Of a stretch of DNA of 64,000 bases, positions 26,556 through 36,004 are shown piece by piece. The notes beneath the pieces were generated by a model that worked only from the letters and a program-made list of their open reading frames with translations, was not told where the DNA came from and searched no databases. The stretch spans positions 1 to 64,000 of the forward strand of contig NZ_FOGG01000006.1 of NCBI RefSeq assembly GCF_900111155.1. The letters run 5' to 3'. The DNA is from Pedobacter rhizosphaerae (lineage in GTDB: Bacteria > Bacteroidota > Bacteroidia > Sphingobacteriales > Sphingobacteriaceae). Made by a program: the position numbers and the translations under genes. Within the stretch, counting starts at the first letter, position 1. Each line of letters begins with the position of its first letter.

Positions 26556-28154
26556 TTATTGCCAATATGGATTTTGCGTAATCAGTGGGTTGGCATTGAT
26601 CACATCTTGCGATACTGGCCAGTAAATGCCCCCGGCGTTCTCAAATTGTCTGAAAGTGAGTGGTGTACCATTTTTCCTAATGAAGGTTCCAGTAGAGTTT
26701 TTAAGCCTGTTGTATCTTACAATATCGTACCATCTCCAACCCTCAGCCATTAACTCTCTTCTACGCTCTTCAAAAATGGCATCAATCAAATCTTTGCCAG
26801 ATGCAGGATCATAGGTAATTGGGCCTCTTAAATTGGCTGCTTTATTTAAGGCTGCAATAGCCTCATCTCTTTGTCCAAGTACTGCACACGCTTCAGCCCG
26901 AAGTAAAGTAACTTCCTCTATACGGCTAAAAAGCATAGTAGAACTAAATAGTGTTAAATCTCCAGAGGTTTGGGCCGTATAAATAACTTTAATCTTGTTA
27001 AAAATGGGTTGCTCGGAAGTGAAATTGTAAAAGTAATTTGTCCGGTATAAGCCGGTAACAGGATTAAAACTGAACCTTAAATCTCGTGGATCTGTAAATA
27101 TTTTAATAATACTATCCTTTGGAACAAACATTTCCGGTTGTGCCTTTGGAATGAAGGGTGATGCCAGGGTCAATTGCTCAATATGTCCATTTGCCGTTGA
27201 TAAACCATTACCTGCTTCAAAAGGAAAACCAACTAATACAGTAGCCCGTTTAAAGGCAAATGGGCTGTAATAATTTAGATTTTCTGTTAGGGCATCCATT
27301 TCTAAATACACGATTCCATTAGAACCACTTCCGTTAGATCTGGTATAATTATCCAGCACAAATTTGGTATAGGTTGCCGCATCCAGGTAATTCCCTTGCC
27401 AGGCCGCAATGTGAGCTAAAATAATATAAGCAGATAGTCGGGTAAATATGTTCCCATTCCAGCTGGCCCAGCCTGCACCATAATAAAGTCCGGGCAGGAT
27501 TGGATCATCACCTCCATATTTGAAGGGCACTACTTGCGCCGCAGCCAGTAACTCTGCTGTAGCAAACTGTAAAACCTTTTCTCTGCTCGTTCTCGGTAGC
27601 TTAATAAAATCTCCGTCATGAGAGGAGGTTAGCAATGGAACATCTCCCCAAATTCTTACCATGTAGAAATAGGCAAATGCCCTTAATATTCTGGCTTGCG
27701 CTATATCTACATTGTTATTAATTGTTGTGTAACGAGAATCTAAAGATGAAATCTGTTTAGAACGTTCGATAAATAAACTTGCTGCATTTACTACAGCATA
27801 AAATCTACGCCAGTTTGTAATCCGGTTAATTACCGGATATTGTGCATTTAATTGCCCTGAAACTATAGATTTTAAATCTGCACGGTTAGTAATCTGAAAA
27901 TCGCCCTGTCTTAAATCGCCCATTAACCAATGGGTATTATCAGAAACAGTAGCCGAACGCATTAACCCATACACCGAAAGGAGGTTTGCACGCGCATCTT
28001 CCAGTGTTTTCCAGTTGCTTTCTTCGGTAGCTAATCTTGTTGATTGTACATCTTCAATTTTCTTGCAGGAAAAGTTACTTATACCAATTAGGGCAAGTAC
28101 TAAAGCAAGGCTAACCGACCTGTAGATACTGATTTTATAATTAGAATAATTCAT
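26556..28154 (-). CDS. SusD/RagB-family nutrient-binding lipoprotein
   Basis: A 532-residue lipoprotein (ISNFSC, Cys30) paired with the SusC gene 17 bases upstream. SusD features include EESNWKTLEDARANLLSVYGLMRSA, AFAYFYMVRIWGDVPLLTS, EACAVLGQRDEAIAALN, and the C-terminal IFEERRRELMAEGWRWYDIVRYNRL followed by IYWPVSQDVINANPLITQNPYW. It would bind ligand at the outer face for the SusC channel. It is only distantly similar to the other SusD of this locus, so the two transporters may take different products. Confidence 0.93.
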   Translation of the reverse strand: MNYSNYKISIYRSVSLALVLALIGISNFSCKKIEDVQSTRLATEESNWKTLEDARANLLSVYGLMRSATVSDNTHWLMGDLRQGDFQITNRADLKSIVSGQLNAQYPVINRITNWRRFYAVVNAASLFIERSKQISSLDSRYTTINNNVDIAQARILRAFAYFYMVRIWGDVPLLTSSHDGDFIKLPRTSREKVLQFATAELLAAAQVVPFKYGGDDPILPGLYYGAGWASWNGNIFTRLSAYIILAHIAAWQGNYLDAATYTKFVLDNYTRSNGSGSNGIVYLEMDALTENLNYYSPFAFKRATVLVGFPFEAGNGLSTANGHIEQLTLASPFIPKAQPEMFVPKDSIIKIFTDPRDLRFSFNPVTGLYRTNYFYNFTSEQPIFNKIKVIYTAQTSGDLTLFSSTMLFSRIEEVTLLRAEACAVLGQRDEAIAALNKAANLRGPITYDPASGKDLIDAIFEERRRELMAEGWRWYDIVRYNRLKNSTGTFIRKNGTPLTFRQFENAGGIYWPVSQDVINANPLITQNPYWQ

Positions 28155-28171
28155 ATCAATTTGGTAATATT

Positions 28172-31165
28172 TTATAAATCCAGTTTGAATCCCAAAACAA
28201 ACGTTCGTGGAATAGTGATATTTGCTCCATCGTAAATTCCATTGTAGTTGATCAGTTCTGGATCTACTCCTGAAAAATCAGTTAATGTAAATACGTTTAA
28301 GGCTGTAGCATATAAATAAGCTCTTCTAAATTTCCCACCTGCCTTTTTAAAGAAACCTGCTCTACTAAAATCATAACCTACTGTAACCGATCTTAATTTA
28401 ACATAGGAGGCATCCTCCAAAAACAGATCCTGATCGATACGGTAAGCATCAACGGGGCTCCATGGGTTGTATACCGGATATTTTTTCTCATTATCGAATG
28501 ATTGCCATGAAGAAACTTCTTTAACAGAGTTGATATCATTCCCTGCTTCCCGGTTCACAAAACCATATCGGGTTGCTTCATACTGATTAATTGCTTTTTG
28601 TCCGGCTGCGAAAATGAAATTTAAGTTCAGATCAAAATTTTGATAAGAAATGGTATTATTCCAGCCGCCAACAAATTTGGGTAACCTATCCCCTGTTAGG
28701 ACCTTATCTTTGCTATCTACCCTGTTATCATTATTGTAATCAACCCATTTTGGATCTCCGGCTTTTAAAGGAATTCCATTAAAAGTTCTACCTACGGGTA
28801 CTTCAGAATCGCTGTTATAAATGCCTTCATTGGTATACAACCAATAACTTCCTACAGATTTACCAAGGGCTAACTTGTTATCATTCTGATAAATTAATTC
28901 GCTTAAGCCCTCTGGCAAAGCCGATAATTTATTCTTATTATAACTAAGATTCAAACCTGTACTCCAGTTTAAACCATGCTGTTTTTGCAAAACAACGCCA
29001 TTAACCAAAAGCTCAACGCCTTTATTGTTGATGTTCATGCCCGATTTATATTCTGTGGAATAGCCGGTTTCTACCGGTACAGGCAAACCAATCACATTGT
29101 TTTTATCTTCGCGGTTGTATACTGTTAATGCCGTATTAATGCGGCTATTTAAAAAGGAGGCATCCAGGGTTACACTTGTTCTATCGCTAAATGGCAAGCT
29201 AATGTTATAACCAATAAAGCCACTGTTATATGGCCTGTTAATGCCCAGTAGACCACCATATCCTGGTATAGTAGGTTCTTCCTCCCAGCCATTTTCCGAG
29301 CGGTACTGTGGCCCCGCAGCAAAGCGGTCATCTTGAAAAATCCGCAGAGTTCTACCCCACGATGCACTTAAATGTAAAGCATCAATAGATCTGCTTTCTT
29401 TTAAAAACTGTTCTTTTAAGTTTAAGTTCGCATTAAATGCCGGAGTAGTTACCCAGCGGCTGTCGGGCTGGCCATTAGAAGTACCATCTCTTCTTAATAG
29501 CGCACTTAGGGTAAGTAAATTTTTATAAGCATATTTAGCAGAGCCATAAAAAGACATTAAATTATTTCGCTCCTTGTCGATATACCTGAACACATAAAAA
29601 TCACCTTTAGCCAATACATTTAAGTAATCTGGATTTTCAATCCCGCTGATGGTTGGTCGGGCATCTACAAATGATAATTTCACATAATCATTCGGCCCAT
29701 TGTATGCTCTGGCATAGTTATATTTATAGGTATCGCCTTGTAAGCTTTGACCCAGTTCCAGGTCAAGGGTATGATTTTTATTAATCTCATATTGATAACT
29801 AACACTGTTATTGATGGATACCCTTTGGCTGTAACCGAAGTAATTAGACACATAACTTATCCCCGCCAGCAAAGTTGAGGGAATAAAATAATCTCTAACG
29901 CCTTCATTGTAATTAAATAGGCCAGTGCTTGATATCACGAACTTATTAACCTTTGCACTTAAGGTTAAACTTCCGTTTAATACCGTAGACCGGTTATTGT
30001 CTACATTTCTATCATTTTGAGTGAGGTATGCAGCGTATGATTCTGCATTTGGAGAAAGTGGGCTGCTTAAATCGGGAATGTAGCGCGTTTCCGCGAAACG
30101 ATCACGTAAACTTTTGTTCCTTGTGCGGTCTAAACGTGCAGTATTTACCGTGCTGGATACGGTAAGCCATTTAAAAGGTGCCATGTTTATGCCGAAAAAT
30201 AAGTTATACCGGTTAATTCCAGTATTATCCGCATTCCCGGCATTCTTTGTTCCAGAACCAAAAAATCTAAAATTAGCTCTTTCAGTACCGCCAGTAATAC
30301 CTAAATCAGCAGAAAAAGTTGGTGAATTTTGATAATATAAATCTGTCCAGTTAGATGGACCAAAATAATCAACATTGGTAGAATCCCTTAAATAAGATGC
30401 TGGACTACCAATAGGATTGTATTTCTGATAAAATTGATTTCTGAAGTTGTTTTCATAGGCTCCGTTAACTGTATTCACTTGTGGAGCGGTTACATACCCG
30501 AAATAAGAATTTAAACTAATGTCTCTAAGGCCGCCCTTTGCATTTTTGGTTGTAATATATATAGCTCCATTTGCTGCATTGGGCCCCAACTTAGCCAATT
30601 CAAAAGGATCTTTGATTACGGTTATAGACTGGATATTATTGATATCTATCTGAGATAACAAATTGGTTGCAGGCCCAATCCTATTGTAATCGTACTTTTG
30701 AACATCAAATGCAAAAGGATTATCGGCCACCAAAGGAACACCGTTAAGGTATATAGCAGGCTGTAAGGCATAAATATCTTTCTTATTAAAAAGTAAACCT
30801 GATGCACCCTGAACAATCATACTTTGCTCTGTTCCTGGCTCACCATTAGGCTCCTGAACATAAACACCGGCCAGATTACCTTTAACAATTTGCTGCAATG
30901 ACAAATTAGGAACGGGTGCTGCAGAACGGATATTAATGGTATCACGAACTGTTTTAAATTTCTGCAATGCCTTAATCATTTGCCCGATGGTATCGGTTTT
31001 TACTGAATAGACCGACAAATCTTTTTTAGACTTAGTGGTATCCTGTTGAAAAACAAAATAGCGCTTATCGATAGTGCTAAGCCATGCTTTATGGGCATAT
31101 AAAGATTGTAATCCAAAAACAGATAAAAACAAGGCAATACAAACGCTTGTATAAATTTTAACCAT
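28172..31165 (-). CDS. SusC/RagA-family TonB-dependent transporter, first gene of the M60/SusCD operon
   Basis: A 997-residue outer membrane transporter with a signal peptide (about 1-24, LQSLYAHKA). There is no recognisable carboxypeptidase-like beta domain; a divergent 70-residue linker leads straight into the plug (SLQQIVKGNLAGVYVQEPNGEPG, PAIYLNGVPLV, ITVIKDPFELAKLGPNAANGAIYITTK). The barrel ends ...FVLGFKLDL. The plug segment is less canonical than in the second SusC (LKDAA is here IKDPF). It is the promoter-proximal gene, preceded by a 930-base region with two LacI-type palindromes and a duplicated 82-bp element, so this is where control of the locus probably sits. Confidence 0.93.
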   Translation of the reverse strand: MVKIYTSVCIALFLSVFGLQSLYAHKAWLSTIDKRYFVFQQDTTKSKKDLSVYSVKTDTIGQMIKALQKFKTVRDTINIRSAAPVPNLSLQQIVKGNLAGVYVQEPNGEPGTEQSMIVQGASGLLFNKKDIYALQPAIYLNGVPLVADNPFAFDVQKYDYNRIGPATNLLSQIDINNIQSITVIKDPFELAKLGPNAANGAIYITTKNAKGGLRDISLNSYFGYVTAPQVNTVNGAYENNFRNQFYQKYNPIGSPASYLRDSTNVDYFGPSNWTDLYYQNSPTFSADLGITGGTERANFRFFGSGTKNAGNADNTGINRYNLFFGINMAPFKWLTVSSTVNTARLDRTRNKSLRDRFAETRYIPDLSSPLSPNAESYAAYLTQNDRNVDNNRSTVLNGSLTLSAKVNKFVISSTGLFNYNEGVRDYFIPSTLLAGISYVSNYFGYSQRVSINNSVSYQYEINKNHTLDLELGQSLQGDTYKYNYARAYNGPNDYVKLSFVDARPTISGIENPDYLNVLAKGDFYVFRYIDKERNNLMSFYGSAKYAYKNLLTLSALLRRDGTSNGQPDSRWVTTPAFNANLNLKEQFLKESRSIDALHLSASWGRTLRIFQDDRFAAGPQYRSENGWEEEPTIPGYGGLLGINRPYNSGFIGYNISLPFSDRTSVTLDASFLNSRINTALTVYNREDKNNVIGLPVPVETGYSTEYKSGMNINNKGVELLVNGVVLQKQHGLNWSTGLNLSYNKNKLSALPEGLSELIYQNDNKLALGKSVGSYWLYTNEGIYNSDSEVPVGRTFNGIPLKAGDPKWVDYNNDNRVDSKDKVLTGDRLPKFVGGWNNTISYQNFDLNLNFIFAAGQKAINQYEATRYGFVNREAGNDINSVKEVSSWQSFDNEKKYPVYNPWSPVDAYRIDQDLFLEDASYVKLRSVTVGYDFSRAGFFKKAGGKFRRAYLYATALNVFTLTDFSGVDPELINYNGIYDGANITIPRTFVLGFKLDL

Positions 31166-31243
31166 TTTATTAGTTTAATTAAGTTTTTAGTATTTAAAGA
31201 AGAAAATGCTAGCCCTAAAATTGAACCGGTATTTAAGTGTAGT

Positions 31244-31325
31244 TGAACTTCTTGGGCATGGCGATGCCTGGGGACAAAGCGTAAATTTTTTGAACATAGA
31301 GATTAGGTTATGATTAGTTTATAAT
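31244..31325. repeat. 82-bp direct repeat, copy A
   Basis: TGAACTTCTTGGGCATGGCG through GATTAGTTTATAAT is repeated at 31409-31490 with few changes, mostly in the spacer after GGGGACAAAG. Each copy has a GGCAT/ATGCC-like small hairpin potential near its left end. It lies between the LacI-type sites and the SusC start. Confidence 0.85.
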
Positions 31326-31408
31326 ATTAATAAGCCCTTACAGCCTATGTATTTGGTGCTAAGTAAAAGGGATTACCGCTTAAAGATTACCCGATATGTG
31401 AACATATC

Positions 31409-31490
31409 TGAACTTCTTGGCCACGGCGCTGCCTGGGGACAAAGTGTGTGTGTTTTGAACATAGAGATTAGGTTACGATTAGTTTATAAT
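31409..31490. repeat. 82-bp direct repeat, copy B
   Basis: The second copy of the element at 31244, offset by 165 bases and the same length. The shared blocks are TGAACTTCTTGG, GCCTGGGGACAAAG, TTTTGAACATAGAGATTAGG and GATTAGTTTATAAT. Confidence 0.85.
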
Positions 31491-31693
31491 GTTATACCAG
31501 TCAATTCCGACCAGTATTTTAGTTAGTTTGTTGCCATCAACATCTTGGTTAGAGATGCTTTTATTTTATATCACACAATGTATTGTCTAGTCAGAATCAA
31601 TAAATTGCTTTGGTTAATGTTCAATAAAATATTTTAGTTTTCCTTGTTTGTTGATACAAGGTATAGATAAGAATTAAGCAATTTTATTTTTTC

Positions 31694-31714
31694 TTAACGC
31701 AAACGTTTGCTTAA
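31694..31714. promoter_or_regulatory. LacI-type operator-like palindrome upstream of the SusC operon
   Basis: The sequence TTAACGCAAACGTTTGC (31694-31710), followed by TTAA, is a palindrome with arms GCAAACG and CGTTTGC. It is the most symmetric of four copies in the window. It lies 530 bases upstream of the susC start, beyond the 82-bp direct repeats. Confidence 0.7.
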
Positions 31715-31950
31715 TTTTCAGCATATTAAAGCATGTAATTAAATGATTAACAGCTTGTACAAACAAGATAGAGAACAATACAATACCATTTCACACCACA
31801 GGTTACTGCACAAAAGCCATTTATAACGAGATTACCATCAAATAGAATTTACTTTACAAAAAACTGGCTTCACAAATTATATTGTGTGTATTTTTTTAAT
31901 TGCCAGAAAGACCAAAAGTAAATGAATGCAAATGGCTTATCTTTTTTTTA

Positions 31951-31965
31951 AGCGCAAACGTTTGA
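31951..31965. promoter_or_regulatory. LacI-type operator-like palindrome upstream of the SusC operon
   Basis: AGCGCAAACGTTTGA repeats the core of the sites at 11653 and 31694. The 31491-32096 interval has no gene; apart from these palindromes it is A+T-rich with no other clear signal. Confidence 0.65.
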
Positions 31966-32096
31966 TTTTTAATAAAACCCTGAAAAACAATATATTAACA
32001 AGCGTATAATTAAAAGATATTTTATACGCTGACGAGAAATTCTAAATAGATGTTAACAGAAAATAACAGGCATTATTGGTGTTTTATCCATTAGGT

Positions 32097-32495
32097 TTAA
32101 TATTGTAGTTTAGGCTTGCCATTTTCGCAAATTACCCCTGTAGGTGGAATAATAATACTGCAAGGTGAAATCACTCCCCACTTCTGGTTATATTGATATT
32201 GATGCGCTGAGTATAGCTTTATGAGATCTAAAAAGGCATTTACATCAATTTTGGTAGAGTAAGCAATATAAGAAGCCGGCCCGCCACAAGCTCTGGACCC
32301 GATTGATGTAAAAGTCCAGTCCTTTGCATCCTCACAATTTGTACTTAATGAAAGACGCTGAATTTCGGCATATTCTTCCGCTAACTTTTGTTCATCGCGC
32401 TCTTTATCCCTCAGCTCGGCAGTATCCTTACATGAAAAAATAATGACTATAAACGATAGAATTATCAATTTTGACTTTTTGACGAAGGTTTGCAT
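32097..32495 (-). CDS. Small lipoprotein of unknown function
   Basis: A 132-residue protein with a lipoprotein signal (IIFSC, Cys22), then a charged helix rich in Glu/Lys/Arg (about 25-48), and a compact region with NCEDAKDWTFTSIGSRACGGPASYIAYS. Four more cysteines (in NCED, ACGG, SPCS and ICEN) could form disulfides after export. I do not recognise a characterised family, though similar short cysteine-containing lipoproteins are common in Bacteroidota. It stands alone: 930 bases from the SusC start and 800 bases from the divergent histidine kinase. Confidence 0.7.
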   Translation of the reverse strand: MQTFVKKSKLIILSFIVIIFSCKDTAELRDKERDEQKLAEEYAEIQRLSLSTNCEDAKDWTFTSIGSRACGGPASYIAYSTKIDVNAFLDLIKLYSAHQYQYNQKWGVISPCSIIIPPTGVICENGKPKLQY

Positions 32496-33301
32496 AACTA
32501 CTGGTTTTATTTACAAAACGTTTAGAAGTTGGATTCTGCTACATTAAAAAATCTAAAAGAATTACTTAAACTAGTATTACACAAACCAATAGGATCAATT
32601 ACACATAAATTATGGGAAAAATGCCTTTAAACTTGTTCAGCCAGGGCTTATTTTAAAACCAGCAAAGCAGGCATTTGCATAACATTAGCCATAGTTATAT
32701 ATTCGTTTAAGGAGCGTTAATTTAGATTCGGGGGACCAGCCGTGAGGTTAGTTCCCCGTTCTTCATTTTAACCCTTTCTAACCCACCAATCATTTTATCC
32801 CATTACAATTACACCAATATAGTTTACCTCCAATACGGATCTGGCAAATTACCCGCCGTTAAAATAATCGATGGTATTTTTTTAATCATAAGCTAGATTT
32901 TCGCAAATAAAGCCATCAAGCAGTATCTGATGCTTAAAATTAAGAGCTAAAGTAAAAATTGACTTTTCTGCACACTTTTACTATCCAAATTGCACAATAT
33001 TCGATAAAAAGATCATCAGCTTTCAGCACTCAATATATAGTTTTCAGCTCCATTTTGTCATTACTGGTCAAACTAAAACAGTAATCAAGCATTCCTCCAC
33101 GCAACTTCAAGTTAGCGTACTTGCTTTCCAAACATCACATTGAAAACTTATAGCGCTGCTTATATTCGCGAAAGGAGTAATCTAGAGTCAAATAAGCACG
33201 TACTAATGCCTATATTTCTAAAAAGAAAGCTGAACACAAAAACTTATCAGATGTAGCTTTGTTCTTAGTAATTATAATTTCAAAATTCACCCCCTGTTTC
33301 T
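32496..33301. other. Gene-free interval between the small lipoprotein and the histidine kinase
   Basis: No convincing reading frame, repeat array or RNA gene is visible. A weak inverted repeat GGGGAC/GTTCCCC is at about 32730-32760. A TAGCTTTG at 33254-33261, 40 bases before the kinase ATG, fits the -7 consensus TAnnTTTG but lacks an obvious -33 partner. Confidence 0.5.
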
Positions 33302-35440
33302 ATGAATTCAAGTCCCTACTTTTTGAATAATGAATCGCTACTGCAAGTAATCCAAGTTACGCCTACTGCTACAGCCATTCATGTATCGGAAGATGCCATT
33401 ATTCAATTTGCAAACGATTCTATGCTTCAGATTTGGGGAAAAGATAAAAGCGTAATTGGTAAATCATTAGAACAAGCGTTACCCGAACTCAGAGGACAAC
33501 CTTTTATCGATATGTTCAAAAGAGTTTGGAATGAAGGGCTAATCATAAAGGGGACAGATACAGCTGCTACATTAGAAATTGAGGGTATACTCAAAACCTT
33601 CTACTTCGATTTTGAATATAGAGCAATTAAGAATGCGGAAGGTGAGGTGATTTGTATCCTACATACTGCAATTGATGTTACGGATCGGTTTCTGAAACAA
33701 GAGGCCGAAAGATTATCAAATGAAAAACAGGAAGCCCTGGAACGCGAACAGGCATTAAATGAAGAGCTCGCAGCTACCAATGAAGAACTGAGTGCAACCA
33801 ATGAAGAACTTCAGAATACTCAGGAAATACTATCACGATGGAACTCAGAGTTAGAATATAAGGTAAGCGAACGCGTAAAGCAACTTTCTGAAAGTGAAGG
33901 TAGGTTTAAAACCATGGCAGAGGGCACGGATATTTTAATTGCTGTTGGCGATGAAAATGGAAATGCCATTTATTTTAATAAAGCATGGACCATGCTCACA
34001 GGCAGACGGATGGAAGATTTATTGGAGTTTGGCTGGGTAGACCTGATCCATCCTGATGATAAAGAAAGATACGTACAAATTTATCTGGATGCTTTTAAAA
34101 AACGAACAACTTTTACAGGTGAGTTTAGGATCTTAACTGTTAATGGCCATTACAATTGGCTTCTTGCTGTGGGCCCACCCAGATTTCATGCAGATGGAAC
34201 ATTCGCAGGGTATATCAGCTCCTGCACCGATATTACTATCCTAAAAAAACAAGAAGAAGATCTTCAGGCGCTCAACGAAGAATTAGCAACCACCAATGAA
34301 GAGTTAATGTCTTCAAATGAAGAACTTTCGTTAACCAATGAAGAACTGGGGAAAACGCAAAAGCAACTGATTCATTCACTCAATAAACTTACTGATAGTG
34401 AGGAAAAGTTAATGCTAGCCATTGAAACAGGGAAAATGGGTACCTGGAGTATAGATCCTGAAACTAAAAGCGTGAGTTTGTCTGCTTTCGTGAAAAATAT
34501 GTTAGGCTTTCACGAAGATACAGAAGTAGAGATTGATGACATCATGAGAGCTGTTGATCCCAACTATCATGAAATGTTACTCAATGCTTTAGATAATGCA
34601 TTGACCAGTCACGGTAGCAACGATACCGAATATCCCGTTACTAATTTAAAAACAGGTAAAACAAAGTGGGTTAAAGCTACAGGAAGGGTATTTACTGACG
34701 GAAATGGTAAGCCTTTAGAATATTCAGGTTTGCTTATGGATATTACAGAACGTAAGCTGGATGAAATTAGAAAAAATGATTTCATTGGCATGGTAAGCCA
34801 TGAGTTAAAGACTCCCCTCACCGCTTTGTATGGTTATGTTCAGGTTCTTCAGCACCGTGCCAACAAATCAAAGGATGAATACTTTAGTCATGCCTTAGCT
34901 AAAGCCAATATTCAGATTAAGAAAATGACTTCTATGATCAATGGCTTCCTGAACGTTTCCAGGCTGGAATCGAGCAAGTTACAGATTAGCAAAAGTGTTT
35001 TCAGATTAGATGAATTAATCAGCGAGATTGTAGAGGATAGTTATATATCACCTTCCACTCATCAGGTGATACTGAAACCCGCCTGCGAGATTTCTGTAAA
35101 CGCAGATCGCGAAAAAATTGGCAGTGTAGTGAGTAACTTAATCAGCAATGCCTTTAAATATTCTGAAAATGGTACAGCGGTAGAAATTAGCTGTGAAATT
35201 ATTGACGATTATGCTCAGGTGAGTATTAAAGATCATGGTATTGGTATAAGCAATGAAGATATGAAAAACCTTTTTCAGCGGTATTATAGAGTAGAAAGTA
35301 ATCATACGATTTCGGGCTTTGGGATTGGCCTTTATCTCTCCTCAGAAATTATCCAAAGGCACAATGGTAAAATTTGGGTAGAAAGTGAACCAGAAAAAGG
35401 CTCTACGTTTTATTTTAGTTTGCCGCTGAACGAAAACTGA
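33302..35440 (+). CDS. Soluble PAS-domain sensor histidine kinase
   Basis: A 712-residue kinase without transmembrane segments, so it senses inside the cell. The order is PAS (about 10-130), a coiled coil of repeating NEELAATNEELSATNEEL units (about 138-190), a second PAS (about 198-315; WVDLIHPDDKERY is a PAS/PAC signature), a second similar coiled coil (about 318-365), a third PAS (about 368-485), HisKA with phosphoacceptor His500 in MVSHELKTPLTALYGY, and HATPase with SNLISNAFKYS, DHGIGIS and GFGIGLYLS. It has no receiver domain, and no response regulator lies nearby, so its partner is elsewhere. The signal is unknown. Confidence 0.95.
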   Translation: MNSSPYFLNNESLLQVIQVTPTATAIHVSEDAIIQFANDSMLQIWGKDKSVIGKSLEQALPELRGQPFIDMFKRVWNEGLIIKGTDTAATLEIEGILKTFYFDFEYRAIKNAEGEVICILHTAIDVTDRFLKQEAERLSNEKQEALEREQALNEELAATNEELSATNEELQNTQEILSRWNSELEYKVSERVKQLSESEGRFKTMAEGTDILIAVGDENGNAIYFNKAWTMLTGRRMEDLLEFGWVDLIHPDDKERYVQIYLDAFKKRTTFTGEFRILTVNGHYNWLLAVGPPRFHADGTFAGYISSCTDITILKKQEEDLQALNEELATTNEELMSSNEELSLTNEELGKTQKQLIHSLNKLTDSEEKLMLAIETGKMGTWSIDPETKSVSLSAFVKNMLGFHEDTEVEIDDIMRAVDPNYHEMLLNALDNALTSHGSNDTEYPVTNLKTGKTKWVKATGRVFTDGNGKPLEYSGLLMDITERKLDEIRKNDFIGMVSHELKTPLTALYGYVQVLQHRANKSKDEYFSHALAKANIQIKKMTSMINGFLNVSRLESSKLQISKSVFRLDELISEIVEDSYISPSTHQVILKPACEISVNADREKIGSVVSNLISNAFKYSENGTAVEISCEIIDDYAQVSIKDHGIGISNEDMKNLFQRYYRVESNHTISGFGIGLYLSSEIIQRHNGKIWVESEPEKGSTFYFSLPLNEN

Positions 35441-36004
35441 TCAATTTCCTGCGAGTTTGATTTCGGTCACCATGGTTCGTGACACACGAACCATGGTGGA
35501 TATTACCCTATTTCCGACTCGGTGGCTCACAATCCGCGGGATTGGACTGGGCTATCCCCGATCCATCCACATGTTCAAGCACGTATAAAGGTATTAAACC
35601 CATACACTAACCTATATAAGTACAACGGAAAAGCAGGGCATGTCCACCTTTTAACAGGAAAACGTGGACTTCAGGTGGACATGATGTGGACTTACCTCAC
35701 TTGGGATGCTATAGAGGAAATTGAATTAGGCGCAATAAGAGTAATCTTTTAAAGTTAAGCTAAATCAACTGAAAATAAAATGTTTTCTGCTAATTTCCCT
35801 AATGGTTGCTGTCCCCAGCAATGCTATTAACTTAAGGAGAAAACTAAAATGGATTGTCAATCCTGAGCCTGTCGAAGGGTAATCCATTTTAGTTTTCGAC
35901 TTATTAAGAAGGTCTTCGACAGGCTCAGGACAGCATTTAGTTCAACTCCATGGTTCGTGACACACGAACCATGCTCCTACTGGTTGCTGTCCCCAGTCAA
36001 ACAA
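35441..36004. repeat. Nested inverted and direct repeats between convergent genes
   Basis: Stem-loops CACCATGGTTCGTG-ACA-CACGAACCATGGTG (35468-35498) and CATGGTTCGTG-ACA-CACGAACCATG (35949-35973) are near-copies of each other. A perfect 17-bp inverted repeat GAAAACTAAAATGGATT/AATCCATTTTAGTTTTC spans 35839-35897. TCCTGAGCCTGTCGAAG (35861-35877) is inverted at 35914-35930; this sequence is a widely dispersed repeat in many bacteria. GGTTGCTGTCCCCAG occurs directly at 35804-35818 and 35982-35996. One short possible gene lies inside (35522-35752). Confidence 0.85.
35522..35752 (+). CDS. Possible small hypothetical protein (low support)
   Basis: A 76-codon frame opening with GTG, flanked on both sides by repeat elements. 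Its middle (NLYKYNGKAGHVHLLTGKRGLQVDM) reads like a small beta domain, and the frame is locally more G+C-rich than the surrounding spacer. I recognise no family, see no ATG start in a suitable position, and cannot exclude a decayed fragment of a larger gene. It may also be chance. Confidence 0.25.
   Translation: MAHNPRDWTGLSPIHPHVQARIKVLNPYTNLYKYNGKAGHVHLLTGKRGLQVDMMWTYLTWDAIEEIELGAIRVIF

Noticed and set aside
31244..31490. Possible riboswitch made of the two 82-bp repeats
   Set aside because: I see no match to a known riboswitch consensus, and the only hairpin is very short; it is kept as a repeat only.
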